Assembly: GCA_021234155.1 (NCBI GenBank)
Contig: JAJEKV010000411.1
Span: forward strand, 60,001-124,000
DNA: 64,000 nt
DNA from: Isoetes taiwanensis
Lineage: Eukaryota > Streptophyta > Lycopodiopsida > Isoetales > Isoetaceae
Direction: 5' to 3'
The stretch's first letter is position 1, and the number at the start of each line of letters is the position of its first letter. The position numbers and the translations under genes are program-made. Of the stretch, positions 46,931 to 59,049 are shown piece by piece. Below the pieces are notes generated by a model, which saw only the letters and a list, made by a program, of their open reading frames with translations, ran no database searches and was not told the origin of the DNA.

Positions 46931-49300
46931 GTCAAGCAAAAGGTCGAGACGGCTGACAAGGTAAAAAACAGGTAGAAATCAAAGTCGAGGTCAAGGGAAA
47001 TAGCAATCTGAGCAATGAGATGCAGCTCTGAAACAAATTCTCGAAAGAAATGATTAGTGTGGGCTACAATCCAATGTATAAGAAGGCAATAGAGGGATAC
47101 ACATCTCGAATATCTAATGTGAACGACAAGAATGATGAAAAATAATGTGCTAGAGAAGAAAAGAGCAATAGATATATATTAACCTGCCACAAGGACCAAA
47201 TGCACGCTATATGCTAAAAGCAATATATACGTGCAAAAACATACCTTATGAAAAAACCTTGAATTATCAAGTTAAACACAGGTGAATGCACCCGTAAGTT
47301 TAAAAGGTAAATGCTCTCCCATCATCCTAAAGAAATTCCAAACCAACTGGAATGACGCACATCTGGAATTGACTATGTAACAATATGAAGCCTAACAAAT
47401 GACTCCAAAATATTACGCGAAGAATTACTGAACAAAATGGACTTGGGAGCAAATGCAGCAAATATGAAACATGCTAAAACCACATTTTCACAGTTAAAAT
47501 CAGAAGGTCTATCCATATATGCCAAGCTAGAAAAGGCACCAAGATTAGGTCGCGTAGAACTTTAACATTTGCAAACCCAAAACGCTTTCGCTTGGTGAGG
47601 TTGACAATAAGGCAATAGAAGCTATACACTAGAAAAAAAGAAAAAATAAAATAAAAATCAAGATGTTCTCTAAATACAAATATACCACAATAAGTCCAGA
47701 GTAACAAACTCGATGCAGTATCGCAATGGGTGGAGAAATGTAGGGTTTAAATGAAAGATCAAACATGAGAGAAACAAGATGGAATAAAATGGGATCAAAT
47801 CAATATGGGCATGCATATATTAGAATAGAGGGGTTCCAATAAGCAAAAATTGGAATGATACTATGCCAAGAATGTAAGTAAATGCAAATACAAATCCCGT
47901 GAACAAGGTTCGCCAAAGAAAAATGCAAACGAAGAGGGATATGCGATGAATGGAAGCTCTAAGGTAAATGAACAAAAGGAAACAGGGCAAGCTATCCAAA
48001 TCAGGGACATGGAGAAGGGCACAGGCTAGAGATTGGGATGGCAAAGGAGGCTAGACAAGTGACGTGTAGCAACTTACAAGGGAACCAAAGCACTATAAAG
48101 ATGGAAAGCCGTGATTAACTTAAAGAGTTGATTTGGAAATTAAAATAAGGTGGTTGACAATAACCTAGGAATTAATTGTAAGTTGAAAATTAAGAGGTTG
48201 AGAAGTTCAAACCTAGAATTTATATAATATTAAAAATGATAAGGGAGGCATAACAAGAGTTCGAACTAGCATCTTTCAACTAAGGCGGCCAACGCCCTGC
48301 CCAAGGAGCCATCTGTCCTTTATTGGAAATAACAGGAATAAAAACGTCGACCTAGGGAAGCAGCAGCTGGACCTGGAGCTACAGAGAAAGTGGCGAGCCA
48401 TCTACAGGCAAGAACGATGAGACTAGTCGAGTGGAATGAGTGGCAAGCATCTGAGACGCTAAGGAAAACTGACCGAAATTTACTTAGTGGTTGTCGATCC
48501 ATGGAAGATCAAAGCATGAAGAAACCAGTGGCTTAGAATCAGGTGAAGAAACTAGAAGAAACTCCTCACACCCTGATAGAAACTGCAAGGCGTGAGGAAA
48601 AACAATGGGATAGAGCCAGGCAGATCGACTTAGGGAGGCAGGAAAAGGATAGAAGGATTCAGAAAAAAAAAAAGAAAGGAGGAGGAGATGGGCGATGGGC
48701 ACCAATTGGCAGTAGAATCGATCATAATGAGGCTCGGGTAGAGCAAGAAGAATCACGAGATGGATAGAATGCCTGGGCTGGGAACCGCAAAAAAAGACGG
48801 CAAGAATCTGTCCACGGGAAACACAAAGATGAGTAGAGATAATACTTTGATTCGGCATGAATACTGTGTGAAATATGTAAGTAAGAGCAAGAATACTCTA
48901 TGCAACTTGGTAGAGCATCGAACTAGAGTATGAAATAAGGTCGTTACATTAATACCGTGGTTTGCTGTAGGTAGATGCTCTGATCGACTGGATGTGCTGC
49001 TCGACTGGATCAACTTACCTGGGGATTGCGCCCAATCGGCCATGCTTGGAAGACTTGAAGGTAGTCCGCTTAAGAAGAAGGGCTGAGAGAAAGAAGTAAT
49101 ATGGGTAGGAAGGCCGTTAAGCAAACCATCAGGATATCGAGATGCTCAGATGCAAGAATTCAAGAAATAACAAAAGGAAAACTGCAATATGAAATCAGGA
49201 GGAATGATGAGCCAAAAAAACCCTTGAATCTTTCACAAGTTCATTCTAACCGAGAAACAATTGTGACACAAACCCAACAGAGAAAAAGGAAAGAATCGAA
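46931..49300. other. Non-coding interior of the split-repeat element (right)
   Basis: Decayed purine-rich sequence with a tRNA-like head at 48240-48318. I see no recognised coding region. Confidence 0.4.
48240..48318 (-). mobile_element. tRNA-derived SINE head, probable
   Basis: On the minus strand GGACAGATGGCTCCTTGGGC resembles a tRNA 5' end with an A-box-like TGGCTCCTTGGGC, and CTAGTTCGAACTC is a B-box. Spacing is tRNA-like, but acceptor pairing is absent, so a SINE or tRNA relic rather than a functional tRNA. The 3' boundary is not resolved. Confidence 0.45.
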
Positions 49301-49308
49301 TCCGCCTC

Positions 49309-49800
49309 ATGAAATCTGGCGCATGCATATCCAGTTCACAAATGCATGCATGTGACGAATTGTTATCCACAGTTAGAAGCTCCGGAAGCAATATGACCTG
49401 CTATGACAAGAAGCAGATGGCAGATGTAAGTAGAATAGACAAATCTATGGTTGTTGGATCTGAACAACCCCGGCAGAATGTAGAATTTGACTGCATGCAA
49501 AAAATCAGCGATGAACATTTATGGAAGGAGAGAGAATTTGGTGCAGCGAAGAGATGTTTGGATCCAGAAACTCCGCAAATCGTCCCTGCCAAAATCGAAA
49601 AGTGCTCCTGGCATGTGGATCTGCATGACTTAAGAAAATTGAGTTTAGCATTAAGAAGTCAGATGTCATCAGGAATCAGCAATACTCGAATGCTTCAATG
49701 CCTGGATCTGCTAGATAAACTAAAACAATTTAGTACCATAGAGGAAGAACGAATCAAGCACCTTTCCAACCAAAAAATAAATGTTTTAATTACCAACTGA
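49309..49800 (+). CDS. Open frame of 163 codons inside the split-repeat element, unknown
   Basis: Balanced composition and helical C-terminal half: CSWHVDLHDLRKLSLALRSQ, then NTRMLQCLDLLDKLKQFS and IEEERIKHLSNQKIN. It runs opposite to the element's expected coding strand and is the only protein-like frame in 6 kb of decayed sequence. It could be a captured host gene exon; the helical repeat resembles small helical-bundle domains, but I do not name one. Confidence 0.35.
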   Translation: MKSGACISSSQMHACDELLSTVRSSGSNMTCYDKKQMADVSRIDKSMVVGSEQPRQNVEFDCMQKISDEHLWKEREFGAAKRCLDPETPQIVPAKIEKCSWHVDLHDLRKLSLALRSQMSSGISNTRMLQCLDLLDKLKQFSTIEEERIKHLSNQKINVLITN

Positions 49801-50173
49801 ATTTGGCATGTCTGAATGCTATCTATCTATGCAACATAAAGTAGAATTCGCATGCCCACATACTTTTACATAGTTGATGCCGAAACTAGTGACAGATTCA
49901 AAAGATCTAAATGCACCCAATGCACGGGAATAAAAAATAAAACCATATATGGAAGCTTAGAGTATCCTCGAAGAAAGAGAACAATTGTGGAGCTTAAGAA
50001 ATTCCATAGACGGACAAGGGAAAGAGAGGGTAGATGGGGAAGGGAAGCAATGGGCAAGGAAAGAGATGTCACTGCGGAGAAGACGATAACGAAGCCACAA
50101 GAAGGACGAACACATATATAGCTGCTCGTCCCATCCCAGAATAACGATCCGAGGGCTCGGATCGATGCCATTC

Positions 50174-50455
50174 TATCTGCCCTTTTTGTGTCAAGGTCAG
50201 TCTTTTATTTCTTCTATTCCTGTGCACCTCGACTCCCAAGAATTTAGATAATTCCCCTAAATTTGTCATCTTAAACCTTTGATTGAGTATTTGTTTGCAA
50301 TGTTCTAAAACCTTCATTCCCTTTAATACCATAATATTGTCATCCACATAAAGGGGTATGATGCACCATTCATTTCCAGCTTTGTATTTATAAAGATTGC
50401 CATCATTCCTGAGTTTATAAAACCCTTGCTCTCTAAGATAAGTGTCCATGCATTT
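50174..50455 (-). pseudogene. Copia reverse transcriptase, YVDD part
   Basis: Reads MDTYLREQGFYKLRNDGNLY, IPLYVDDNIMVL (catalytic YVDD box near 50330) and FKMTNLGELSKFLGVEVHRN, then LTLTQKGQIE, which continues across the split-repeat element into 43393. Upstream part is at 62674-62985 beyond the chromovirus. Confidence 0.9.
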
Positions 50456-50463
50456 GTAGCATC

Positions 50464-52511
50464 AGGTGATGTCCAAAGACGATATACCTGGTCTCAAGAC
50501 GATACCGTGATCAGATCCGCCACGCAGCATTACCGCCATTTCAAACGACGTGTACGCCGACGTGTAATCAAGCAAGGGCGCCCTAGGGGGGCAACTTGCA
50601 AGGGTGCGCACACTTAGCAATGTGCGCACTTTAAACCTTTAACCCATTAAAGGCAGACCAAGGGTCATGGAAACCCTAAACCTAACTGAGAGCCTATGTA
50701 AGGTAACCAAACCCTAATTCTTCCCTTTTCGTCCACGAATCTTCCGAAAGCTTCGCCATACCGAGGAGTCAAATCCAACTCTCAAGATCTGCCTATTGCC
50801 CTAGCTCGTCAGATTCTCCTTCGACCCGCATCCCCAAGCGTAACGGGACATGGACGCATTCGGATCAAGAGGAGTGAACCGGGGATCAGGTATTTAGTCG
50901 ATTTAATAGCCTAAACTGTATTCCAGCCATCGAACCAATAGGTTTAGCCTATTAAATTAACCTTAGTAGCCAAGCAGATCCCCAGATTGACCCTAACTAA
51001 AGAACCTAACTCTATGATATAGATTAGTTCTTATTCTTTAGTTCTATGATGATGTGATGGATTGATGGCGGGTTTTCCCACACCCCCATCATTCGACCTC
51101 AAAGGCAGAAATCAGGATCATTTCAGTGGCTGCTTAAAATGCAAAATAGAATGGATTGGACAGAACAGAATGGATTGGACAGAAGCAAGAAATTAAGAAC
51201 AAATCTGGGCCCAAAATAATCTTCAATTTATAAAAATGAGAGAAGGAAATACAATGCAAATAGCCCTCCATGCCTCTGAAACATGGAGGGCCGCTGAATC
51301 CATGATCAAGAGAGGTCTCTGAACCCTCTCAAGAATCTTGGATCAGGGAGAGAGGAGGAACTCGTGTCCCTCGAAAATCTTAAATATCTTGCACCTCATA
51401 ATCTTCACCCTCCATTCCAACCTCTTCATCATAACCTTCCATTTTGCCTCTTCATCTTAACCTTTGATTTATGCCCCTTCATCTTAGCCTTCCATTTTCA
51501 CCTCTTAGCCATTTAAAATATTAAACATCCCAAAGGCCCTTATAAATCTAGGCCCTTAGGTTACAAATGCCCCCTCCTTTCTTATGTTGACCGGGTTCCA
51601 AAATCCCGGTCAACATGGATGGATGAATTCTGTGGACTCATTGTATTGGAAAGGGGGGTAGAGACTTAAAGCTTAGTAGTTGATGCTCCTAGCTAGCCTC
51701 CTTAGCACACTGTAGATTCGGCCTGTGTACAAGAACCACACCTGGTTGTGGGTGAAGGGGCCAGACTGGCCTAGAAGGAGGTTCGTGTTCTGACTCTTGA
51801 ACGATCCCTCTGGTGTGTGAGGCCTACCGGGGATCATTGTGGACAAGGTCTAATGGCTTGCCACTGAGTGTGGGTAGGGCATGGGCCCGACACCGTGGGA
51901 GTGGGGGTTCACTTTCCAGTGGGTTAATCTAATAAGGGCTGCTGGGTCTCTCTAGTCACCTTGAGTCAAGATGGAGACTCCTCGGGGGGAGTGATCCCAC
52001 CGCCCCATCGGAACTGGGGAGATGCAACCCAGAATAGCCCCTTTGGCTATGCATCCATGGGCTACGGGCCAGTCCCAACACTCTTCAACCTACTCCGCAG
52101 TGTGCACCGTGGAGGGGCGGATGGAGGACAACCCTATGCCATGTTCTCATGCCCAAATCCATTGTCATGATTTCATGCGCAATGAACTCGAGACCCAAGT
52201 CGTCATCCCCCTGAGTCGGGCACAGGGGTAGGAACCCATATGTATTGTCTTTGATCTTTGTCTATGTAGATGTTGATGTACCACCCTTCGAGGTGGATAT
52301 GTGATGATGTTATGTAATCGACATGTATGTTTACGCTTCGGAGTTTTAGGTAGACCCCCGGGAGCGGGGTAATGACCCTTCACTCTTCCCCATTGGGACT
52401 CGTTTACAGTGGGTGGATATGTGGAGGGCCTCAGATCGCGATGGAGCCGGGTATGGGGATGAACTCGTTTGTATACCGGTGAGCACCGTATCACGAGTAG
52501 GGGACGCCACG
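50464..52511 (+). repeat. 5' LTR of the chromovirus, enlarged by a solo LTR
   Basis: Aligns over its length with the 3' LTR after removing 51063-51620. The first bases (AGGTGATGTCC) differ from TGTGGCGTTCC of the 3' LTR; the end GGGGACGCCAC mirrors that terminal motif. Confidence 0.88.
51063..51615. mobile_element. Solo LTR inside the chromovirus 5' LTR
   Basis: Starts TGATGGCGGG, ends CCCGGTCAACA (TG...CA), and is flanked by TGGAT on both sides (51058-51062 and 51616-51620). The 3' LTR lacks it, so it arrived after the chromovirus. It contains repeated CTTCATCTTAACC and AATGGATTGGACAGAA phrases and no gene. Confidence 0.75.
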
Positions 52512-52599
52512 GTGGTATCGAGCAATGTTCTTGGAGACCAAGAGCAAAGCACCCGACCATGCCCCAATAGTACTAACTTGATAGGATCCTCAAACCTAA

Positions 52600-53100
52600 A
52601 AAATGGGAAATTTTTTCTCATTTTTGTATATGCTAAGCTAGTAATAGTTAAGTGAATTAGAACATAAAAGACTAAAATTAGTGAGCCAAAACCTTCAAAG
52701 TAGGATGGTCTCACACGCCGCCAGGACCAATAATGAAAAGTTCATTTTTGAGCGGGCATTAACGCGGTGAGACATTGAGCCAAAAACACCTTAAAAAGTG
52801 ATGAATTTCAAGAAAAAGTAACTTGGTAATTCAATTTCAAGCTAAAAACTAGCTAGATTAATATGTTACATTCCTAAAAACATGCTTAGAGAGTATTGGC
52901 ATCAAAATCCACCATGTTCTCACCGCCGCCGTGAGCAAAAATGAAACTTTCATTATTGATCTGGGCACAATGTATGAGACCATGAGGTTAGAAATATCTA
53001 AATTTACCCATCTAGTAAGATAATAAGTGTCTTGGCTCACCCAAAAGAGTAGTTTGAAATTTGACCTAAAATTGGCCATCTATAAATAGACCCTGGGACC
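52600..53100 (+). promoter_or_regulatory. Chromovirus leader with hairpin repeats and TATA-like box
   Basis: Two copies of a palindromic block GTCTCAC...GTGAGAC (52708-52772 and 52917-52980) around an AATGAAA-TTTCATT core precede a TATAAATAGACCC box at 53081-53090. A second leader with the same parts lies at 54600-55090. Promoter activity is inference. Confidence 0.5.
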
Positions 53101-53261
53101 CTCCCCCTTCTCCCCATTTGTACGTTCCTCCATAGAAATCGCGCTTTTTCCCTTGGATCGACCTTTAATCGCCAAACATGGCCAGAACTTTCAAGCGTAA
53201 TCGCCGAGTCCCCCGATCCTGAGAATCGCCCAGCGCCCAAGATCCTAGCCTGATACGGAGG

Positions 53262-53852
53262 ATGCTTCAGAAGCGCCTTCTTAACCAAAGGGACCAGACT
53301 TCATCGAGCGAGGAAGCACCTTCAGATGAGCATCAAAGGGAAGAATCCCAGCAGGGAGGAACGCAGGACGAGGAGATAGATCAGGAGGTCAACCAGAAGA
53401 TGCTACTCGTGAGGCGGCATGAGGTGCTCAAAGAAGAAGAGGAGGGAGCACATCGAGAGCGGAGGACCAAGGCTCGCGAAGAGCAGAGGCAGCCGACTCC
53501 CGAGCTGACCTTGGAAGAAGAGCTCGAAGCCTGGATTCGCGAGAAGGAAGCAGAGGAGCAGGAGGAACAGAGGGAGCCGACGCTCGATCCAGCCGAAGAA
53601 GAAGAACTAGCGGCGTGGATCAAGAGGCACGAAGCAAAAGAACGCCGCAGGGAGAGGAAGAGGGAAGAGAAGAAAAGGAAGAGAGAAGAGGAAGAAGCCA
53701 AAGCAGACGAGGAACTGAAACTGAAGAAAGGGAAATTCGTGGAGGTGAGCAAAAGGAAACTCAAGAAAACCCCACCAATCAAGGTAGTTATTCAAGAACG
53801 CTCCTCAGACAGTTCCTCCCATCCTCCTGATGACTCGAGGATGATCGAATAA
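53262..53852 (+). CDS. Gag-like charged protein of the chromovirus (first leader)
   Basis: 196 residues, almost entirely Glu/Lys/Arg-rich (EEELAAWIKRHEAKERRRER), predicted long charged helix or coiled coil. It holds an internal repeat TLEEELEAWIREKEAEEQEE / AEEEELAAWIKRHEAKE. Position downstream of the leader fits a gag N-terminal part or an accessory frame. No capsid or zinc-knuckle motif was seen. Confidence 0.45.
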   Translation: MLQKRLLNQRDQTSSSEEAPSDEHQREESQQGGTQDEEIDQEVNQKMLLVRRHEVLKEEEEGAHRERRTKAREEQRQPTPELTLEEELEAWIREKEAEEQEEQREPTLDPAEEEELAAWIKRHEAKERRRERKREEKKRKREEEEAKADEELKLKKGKFVEVSKRKLKKTPPIKVVIQERSSDSSSHPPDDSRMIE

Positions 53853-54600
53853 GGAGGCGGGTTCTTCAAGGATCCCAATGAGCGTAATAATATACCAATC
53901 TGAGCAGCCCTCGAAAGCAAGCCCCCATCATACCCCGACGGATAGAAACAAAGCGCCGCTGCCAGCCCGGAGGGCGCATATGATAGACCCCTGGCCAAGG
54001 TCTATCGGGTTGAAACTAAGGGAGCACAATGCCTTCATGGCTAAGTGGGAGGCGCATAACACATATTACCGCCAGAATGTGGTTAGAACTATAGAAGGTG
54101 GACATCCCGGACTAAGAGCCTATTAATCAAGCCACCACCACAGAAGCCCAAGCCTCCCAGACCACCCGGCAAAAAGAGAAAGGAACAGAAAGGAGAGCGA
54201 GAGGAAAGCCCCCGAGATCGGGAGACAGAAGCTTCGTGTTCTTGATTCCCCGCAACTGCTCGGCCGCTGACTAGTCCGGGGAGGTAATTCAAGAATACAA
54301 CACGGAGATGAGGGTGACGGATGAGATGTTGTCGGCATGTTGCAAAAAGCAAAGCAAAAACTAGTGCGCGGCATTTTGAAGATTCACACTGCACGATCCA
54401 TGCAAAGAGAGTGACACTAATGAAGCAGGACATGCATCTTGCTAGCTACATCAAGGGAGGCGACCTTAAAAATTTTGTAAATAATAGAAAATTTTTGTTA
54501 ATATAAAGAGTTTTTGACAAAAGTAACATGTGCAATCTTGCTTAATTGAGTTGGATTCCGAAGTTCTAGCTTTTATTTTAGTTAAAACCCGACATTTTGA
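53853..54600 (+). other. Chromovirus interior, scattered gag-like scraps
   Basis: Plus-strand pieces such as LREHNAFMAKWEAHNTYYRQ (about 54020-54090) look coding but are interrupted. No domain recognised. Confidence 0.3.
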
Positions 54601-55090
54601 ACAAAATTGAGAGGATGTCTCACACGTCGCGGCCAGAGCAAAATGAAAAAGTTCATTTTTGGTCGATGCTAACGGTGAGACCATGCCCCAAAAGTGTCCA
54701 AAACAGCTCCAAATCGACCAAATAGGGGTTAATTACGCTTCTTCGATGAGTCCAGAATTAGACCCCTTATATCACCCTAAATTGGACAAGTTTGACCCAT
54801 TTAGAGTCAATGTCTCACACGCGTCGGCCGGGAGCAAAAATGAAACTTTCATTATTGGTCCGGGCTAACGCGGTGAGACCTCTCAAACAAATTCTCCACC
54901 ATGCCATATCCAAATGACCTCCAGTTTGTTGCAATAGGTTCATTAGCTAATCTTAGCATGCTCAAACCCCAAAAGTAGTCTTCAAATCCTCATTTGGACC
55001 TCCTAATAGGTCAGAATTGCCCAACCCCAATAAAATTCTAAGTCATCCAAAAATTAGGGTTTTTCCCTTGTCTATAAATAGGTCCCCATT
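54600..55090 (+). promoter_or_regulatory. Second leader-like block of the chromovirus
   Basis: Hairpin blocks at 54616-54681 and 54812-54880 and a TATAAATAGGTCCCC box at 55073-55087 repeat the design of 52600-53100, with about 2 kb between them. An internal duplication or a nested related element would explain it. Confidence 0.5.
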
Positions 55091-55189
55091 TCCCACTTGA
55101 CACCCTACAAGTCCGCTCTTGACCCTTAGAAGATTTCCCAGCCCCATAGGCTTCTCCTCGCGATCTGCTTTGTTACTCACCTCTTCCCT

Positions 55190-56636
55190 AGATCAATGGC
55201 AATTGGACATCTATTTCCTTGCCAAAGACTCGGAAGATGTCATTGACATCAGCCTCGGGCTGATATACTACCCATGCTGTACCATCGTCCAAGTCGCGAA
55301 CCTTTGCAGCGCGGCGCCAAAGATATAGGCGAAGTTTTGGTCAATTCCAAGCTGGGTAAGTCGTCCCTAGTACAACTTCCCACTTGCACGGCTATTTTGT
55401 TCCCGCCCATCCCTACAAAGCGGCCTTGGGTGATGTCCCGAACATTGCCAAGTATTTGACCAACAAGGCACGGAGAGGTTGCGATTACATGGTCCCCGAT
55501 TGACAGGGACCAAGTACTTTTCCTACACCCCCCGCCTTGGCCATATTCCTTTCCCATCGTCTTTGAAACCCAATAGGGGAAACCTCTATTCCTCCATGGA
55601 GGTAGACCCTATAGCATCCTCGTGACCCGGACCGGATGCTTTTGCGCACGGCAAAGAGCAGGAAGGAAGAAACGTAAGAAGAGGAATCGGACGAGGAAGA
55701 GTATACTAGCCTCAATCTTAAGAAGAACGGGTGACAAGCGAAAGAGGAGTTACACACCTTCGGAAGCGCCCGGACCCTCGAGTCAGCTCCCCACTAGGGC
55801 TAGGCATCATAAGCCTAGCCCCCATCATCATTGATCGTAGGAGGACCTACTCCCTCGGCCGATATCCGATCTCCCTCGAATGCGTGGAGAGGGAGTTCGG
55901 CTTGATCTAATTGCTGCACGCACCAAGCATGGGCTAGAACCGCAGACTGGACGACTTCATTGTTCGGGAGTCTCGTGACTTCCCGCTTCAAGTGAGAGAA
56001 GTCGAGCACCTATACGAGAGAGTCGACCGGCAAATAATGGAAGCTCGAGAACGCCCATCCGAAGAGGAGTTCTAACGCCATCCAAGAATGGATGGGGAAT
56101 CCGCGGCAAGACCACGAGCATCTTGATGCCGAAGCTCCTCGAAATCACGCACAAGAGAAGCGTGAATCGACGTCGGCGAGTTTCATCGACAATTAGAGAC
56201 TACCAAGAAAATCATCGAGGTAGAGGTTGATGAATACTTTAAGACATAGAGGGGAGGCCAAGCGGTGGAGAGTCATCCACCCAACACACAATGACGGTCG
56301 TTGATTACTACCTTCCCTCGGCTGGCCGGATGGTAGAATAGCGTAATACACCGCAAAATTCAAGTCCGAAGGCGAAGAAGGAGGTTTATGCTCATTGCAC
56401 TTTCGCCCGGCATGCATGCCGAATAGCGCAAACATCGACTATCTTTGTCTTAGTCAAGAGAGCGATGGCACTTGACATCTTCGACTTATCGCCAGGTACC
56501 CACCGGCGCGGGAAGATTAAGCGATATCCCGGCCTACACCTCCGACCGTAGAGTAGAGGAATTGGTGACAGCCTTATAGGGTGGGACGTCAACCAATGTC
56601 CTTAGGAACTTGGGACGCTCGGTAGGAACGGCCCAA
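55190..56636 (+). pseudogene. Gag/protease region of the chromovirus, decayed
   Basis: Short plus-strand frames: WQLDIYFLAKDSEDVIDISL near 55195-55260, SKLGKSSLVQLPTCTAILFP near 55347-55410, and basic RKKRKKRNRTRKS near 55670. Frame changes occur every 50-150 bases. Placed by position between leader and RT; a protease DSG motif was not found. Confidence 0.35.
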
Positions 56637-56840
56637 GTTAAGAAATTTCTAGAGGATAACTCATCCTACCGGCGATTTCAAGAATAGTTGGATTCTTAAA
56701 TCCCGGTAGCATTGTAATTGAAATAGTATATAATAAATATATTTTGTTGCCAATATTTAAATACTTTGTTGACTGTATTTGGTACCAAAAATTATACTCG
56801 CAAATACATGAATACAATAAAGTAAATGAATCTAACCGTA
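56637..56840. other. AT-rich island inside the chromovirus
   Basis: About 200 bases of AT-rich sequence in an otherwise GC-moderate element. Could be a small insertion; no terminal repeats seen. Confidence 0.3.
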
Positions 56841-57599
56841 AGGCTATGGCCAACTGTGTATGCAGATAGGGAACAAAGAACAGTCGAACAAAACAGGAGG
56901 CCCAACAGAGACGAAGAGACCCCTGACAGGCAACCCATTCCAAGGAACCTGTTGAAGGATATGGTCCCATGACTCCGTGAAGAGGAGATGTCGCAAAATG
57001 CGGACATAACTTCGACCCGGATAAAAGGCTCTCATTGGCGGCACAAGCATCATCCGGGACGCAATGACACCTCGAAAGTCGGGGGAAGGATAAGAAGAGG
57101 AGGAAGAGAAGGAGGTCCCCTAGTACGTAAACCTCCGACTCAAGCTCCCACTCTGACTCGAAGTCCGAGAAAGAGGCGAAAGCAAGTGCTGGACCATAGA
57201 GGGCGGCCAGCACGTAGGACGGCTAAGGCATTAGGACTACCAGAAAAAGGTAGACTCAAAGATTGGGCAACGTATGGAAGGCCGGAAGCTTGAACAGTTC
57301 GGCGAGAGCGGTCCGCAACAATCAAGAGCAGTAGCATACATCTTCAAACTTGAGATTGAAGAACCCGAAGCTCGGAGGAAAGCAAGGAAGACAAAGTGCT
57401 CGCCAAGTTGCCCAAGCAAATAGCCAACTTGATCAATGGAGTTCCATGATCTCTTCCCGGATGAGATCGAGCAACTTCCTCCCTTATGGGGTCGAAAAGT
57501 CGCGAGATAGCACTCGAACCGGGAACCAAGCCGACGAGCAAGGCTGGTGATAGAATAACGACGCAGAACCGACGGAGCTAAAGAAACAATTGCAAGAAT

Positions 57600-58300
57600 T
57601 GTTCGACCCTAGGCTTCATTAGACCTAGCGTCTCACCATTTGGAGCACCCATTCTCTTTGTCAAGAAGAAGGATGGCGTTTTGAGGATGTGCATAGATTA
57701 CATGCAACCGAATAAGCACACCATCAAGAACAAAGCACGCACTCCCGGATCGGGGCGACTTGATGGATCAGCTCCCGCGAGGGCAAAGGTCTTCTCCAAG
57801 ATCGACCTAAGGTCGGGTTACCACCGGATCGGGATAAAGGAAGAAGACATCCACAAAAGCGGCCTTGAGGACCCGGTATGGGCATTACGAGTTTCACGTA
57901 ATGCCATTTGGGCTATCAAATGCCCACGTTCATGAGACTCATGAACGACATCTTCGAGAGAATTCTTGGACACCTTCGTAATAGTGTTCTTCGACGACAT
58001 TACGGTGTATAGCGAGATCCATTGAAGAACATGCACAACACGAAGAAAGATGCCGAGAAGTTGAAGAGGCATCGGTTGTATGCCAAGTTGTCCAGTGCCA
58101 CCATAGCGAGAGAAGGTGGAATACCCCGGTCATATGATTTGTGGAAGGAATCTCGGCGGATCCGCCAAGATTGAAGCGGTGATCCAATGGCCAGCACCAA
58201 AGAACGCCCACGAGGTCGAAGTTTCCTTCCGCCTAGCAGTATCTGAGGAAGTTCGTGGAAGAACTTTAAAAAGATAGCAGCCCCACTCAACATTTGACTT
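57600..58300 (+). pseudogene. Chromovirus reverse transcriptase
   Basis: [20 protein letters not shown] then [10 protein letters not shown] (57610-57705), [20 protein letters not shown] (57785-57845, first catalytic Asp), [12 protein letters not shown] (about 57978-58015, the FDD box), LYAKLS near 58075 and a WPAPKNAHEV stretch near 58190. These are Ty3/gypsy RT motifs in the right order over several frames, so the enzyme is dead as read. Confidence 0.85.
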
Positions 58301-58329
58301 AAAGCGGAGAAAGTGAAAAAAAATTGGGC

Positions 58330-58770
58330 GCACCATTGGCTCAAAAGAAAGCCCCGCAGGATTTGAATTGTTGAAGGAAGCTTTGACAACCGCCCCCATC
58401 TTGACCCCGCTGGACCTAGAGAAGGACAAGCTGGTGGCGGCATCGGGCAAGTAAGATAGCCACAAGTGCGGTGCTCGCTATGCAAGAAGAGCGGGTAATA
58501 GCGTTATGACTCCGGGAAGATGAGCGATCGAGACACGCACCGACGCGACGATCGAGGAATTGCTTGCGATCGTCGGGGCATTAAGAATCTGGAGGCACTA
58601 CCTCTCCAGGAAGGAAGTTCCAATTGGACACGGATCACCAAAGCCTCTAATATGTATTCCACGCAACCACACCTTAAACCGAGGCAACGAAGGTGGATGG
58701 AGTTTCTCAAGAGTATGACTTTGATATAGTCTACAAGTCTCGAAGTTTAATGTGGTAGCGCAGATGCACT
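58330..58770 (+). pseudogene. Chromovirus RNase H region
   Basis: Frames equivalent to LKEALTTAPILTPLDLEKD (58370-58430), a WRHYLSRKEVPIGHGSPKP-like stretch (58585-58650) and EYDFDIVYK (58710-58740) follow the RT. All are broken by indels. Confidence 0.6.
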
Positions 58771-59049
58771 TTCAAGGCATCCGCCGACAACTAGAGTGCA
58801 TTGCAATGCAATTTCGGACGCCTCCTCCATGATTCCGGGAAGAAGATTGAAGAAAACGTTGCCAACGGATGTGGACTTCAAAGGAGTATGGGCAAGCTTG
58901 TGCAAGGAAGCGAGAACAGATAAGGAGGGGAAACCTTCAAATATTTTAAGAAGGAAGGTAACCTTCGTACCATAAGAACAAGTTGTGCGTATCTGAATCA
59001 TCCGGAGTAAGAAAAGTTGATCCTCCACGACACCCTACAAGCCCAATAG

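Noticed and set aside
57681-57935. Treating the chromovirus RT open frame as an intact gene
   Set aside because: It contains only part of the RT, and the following motifs are in other frames.
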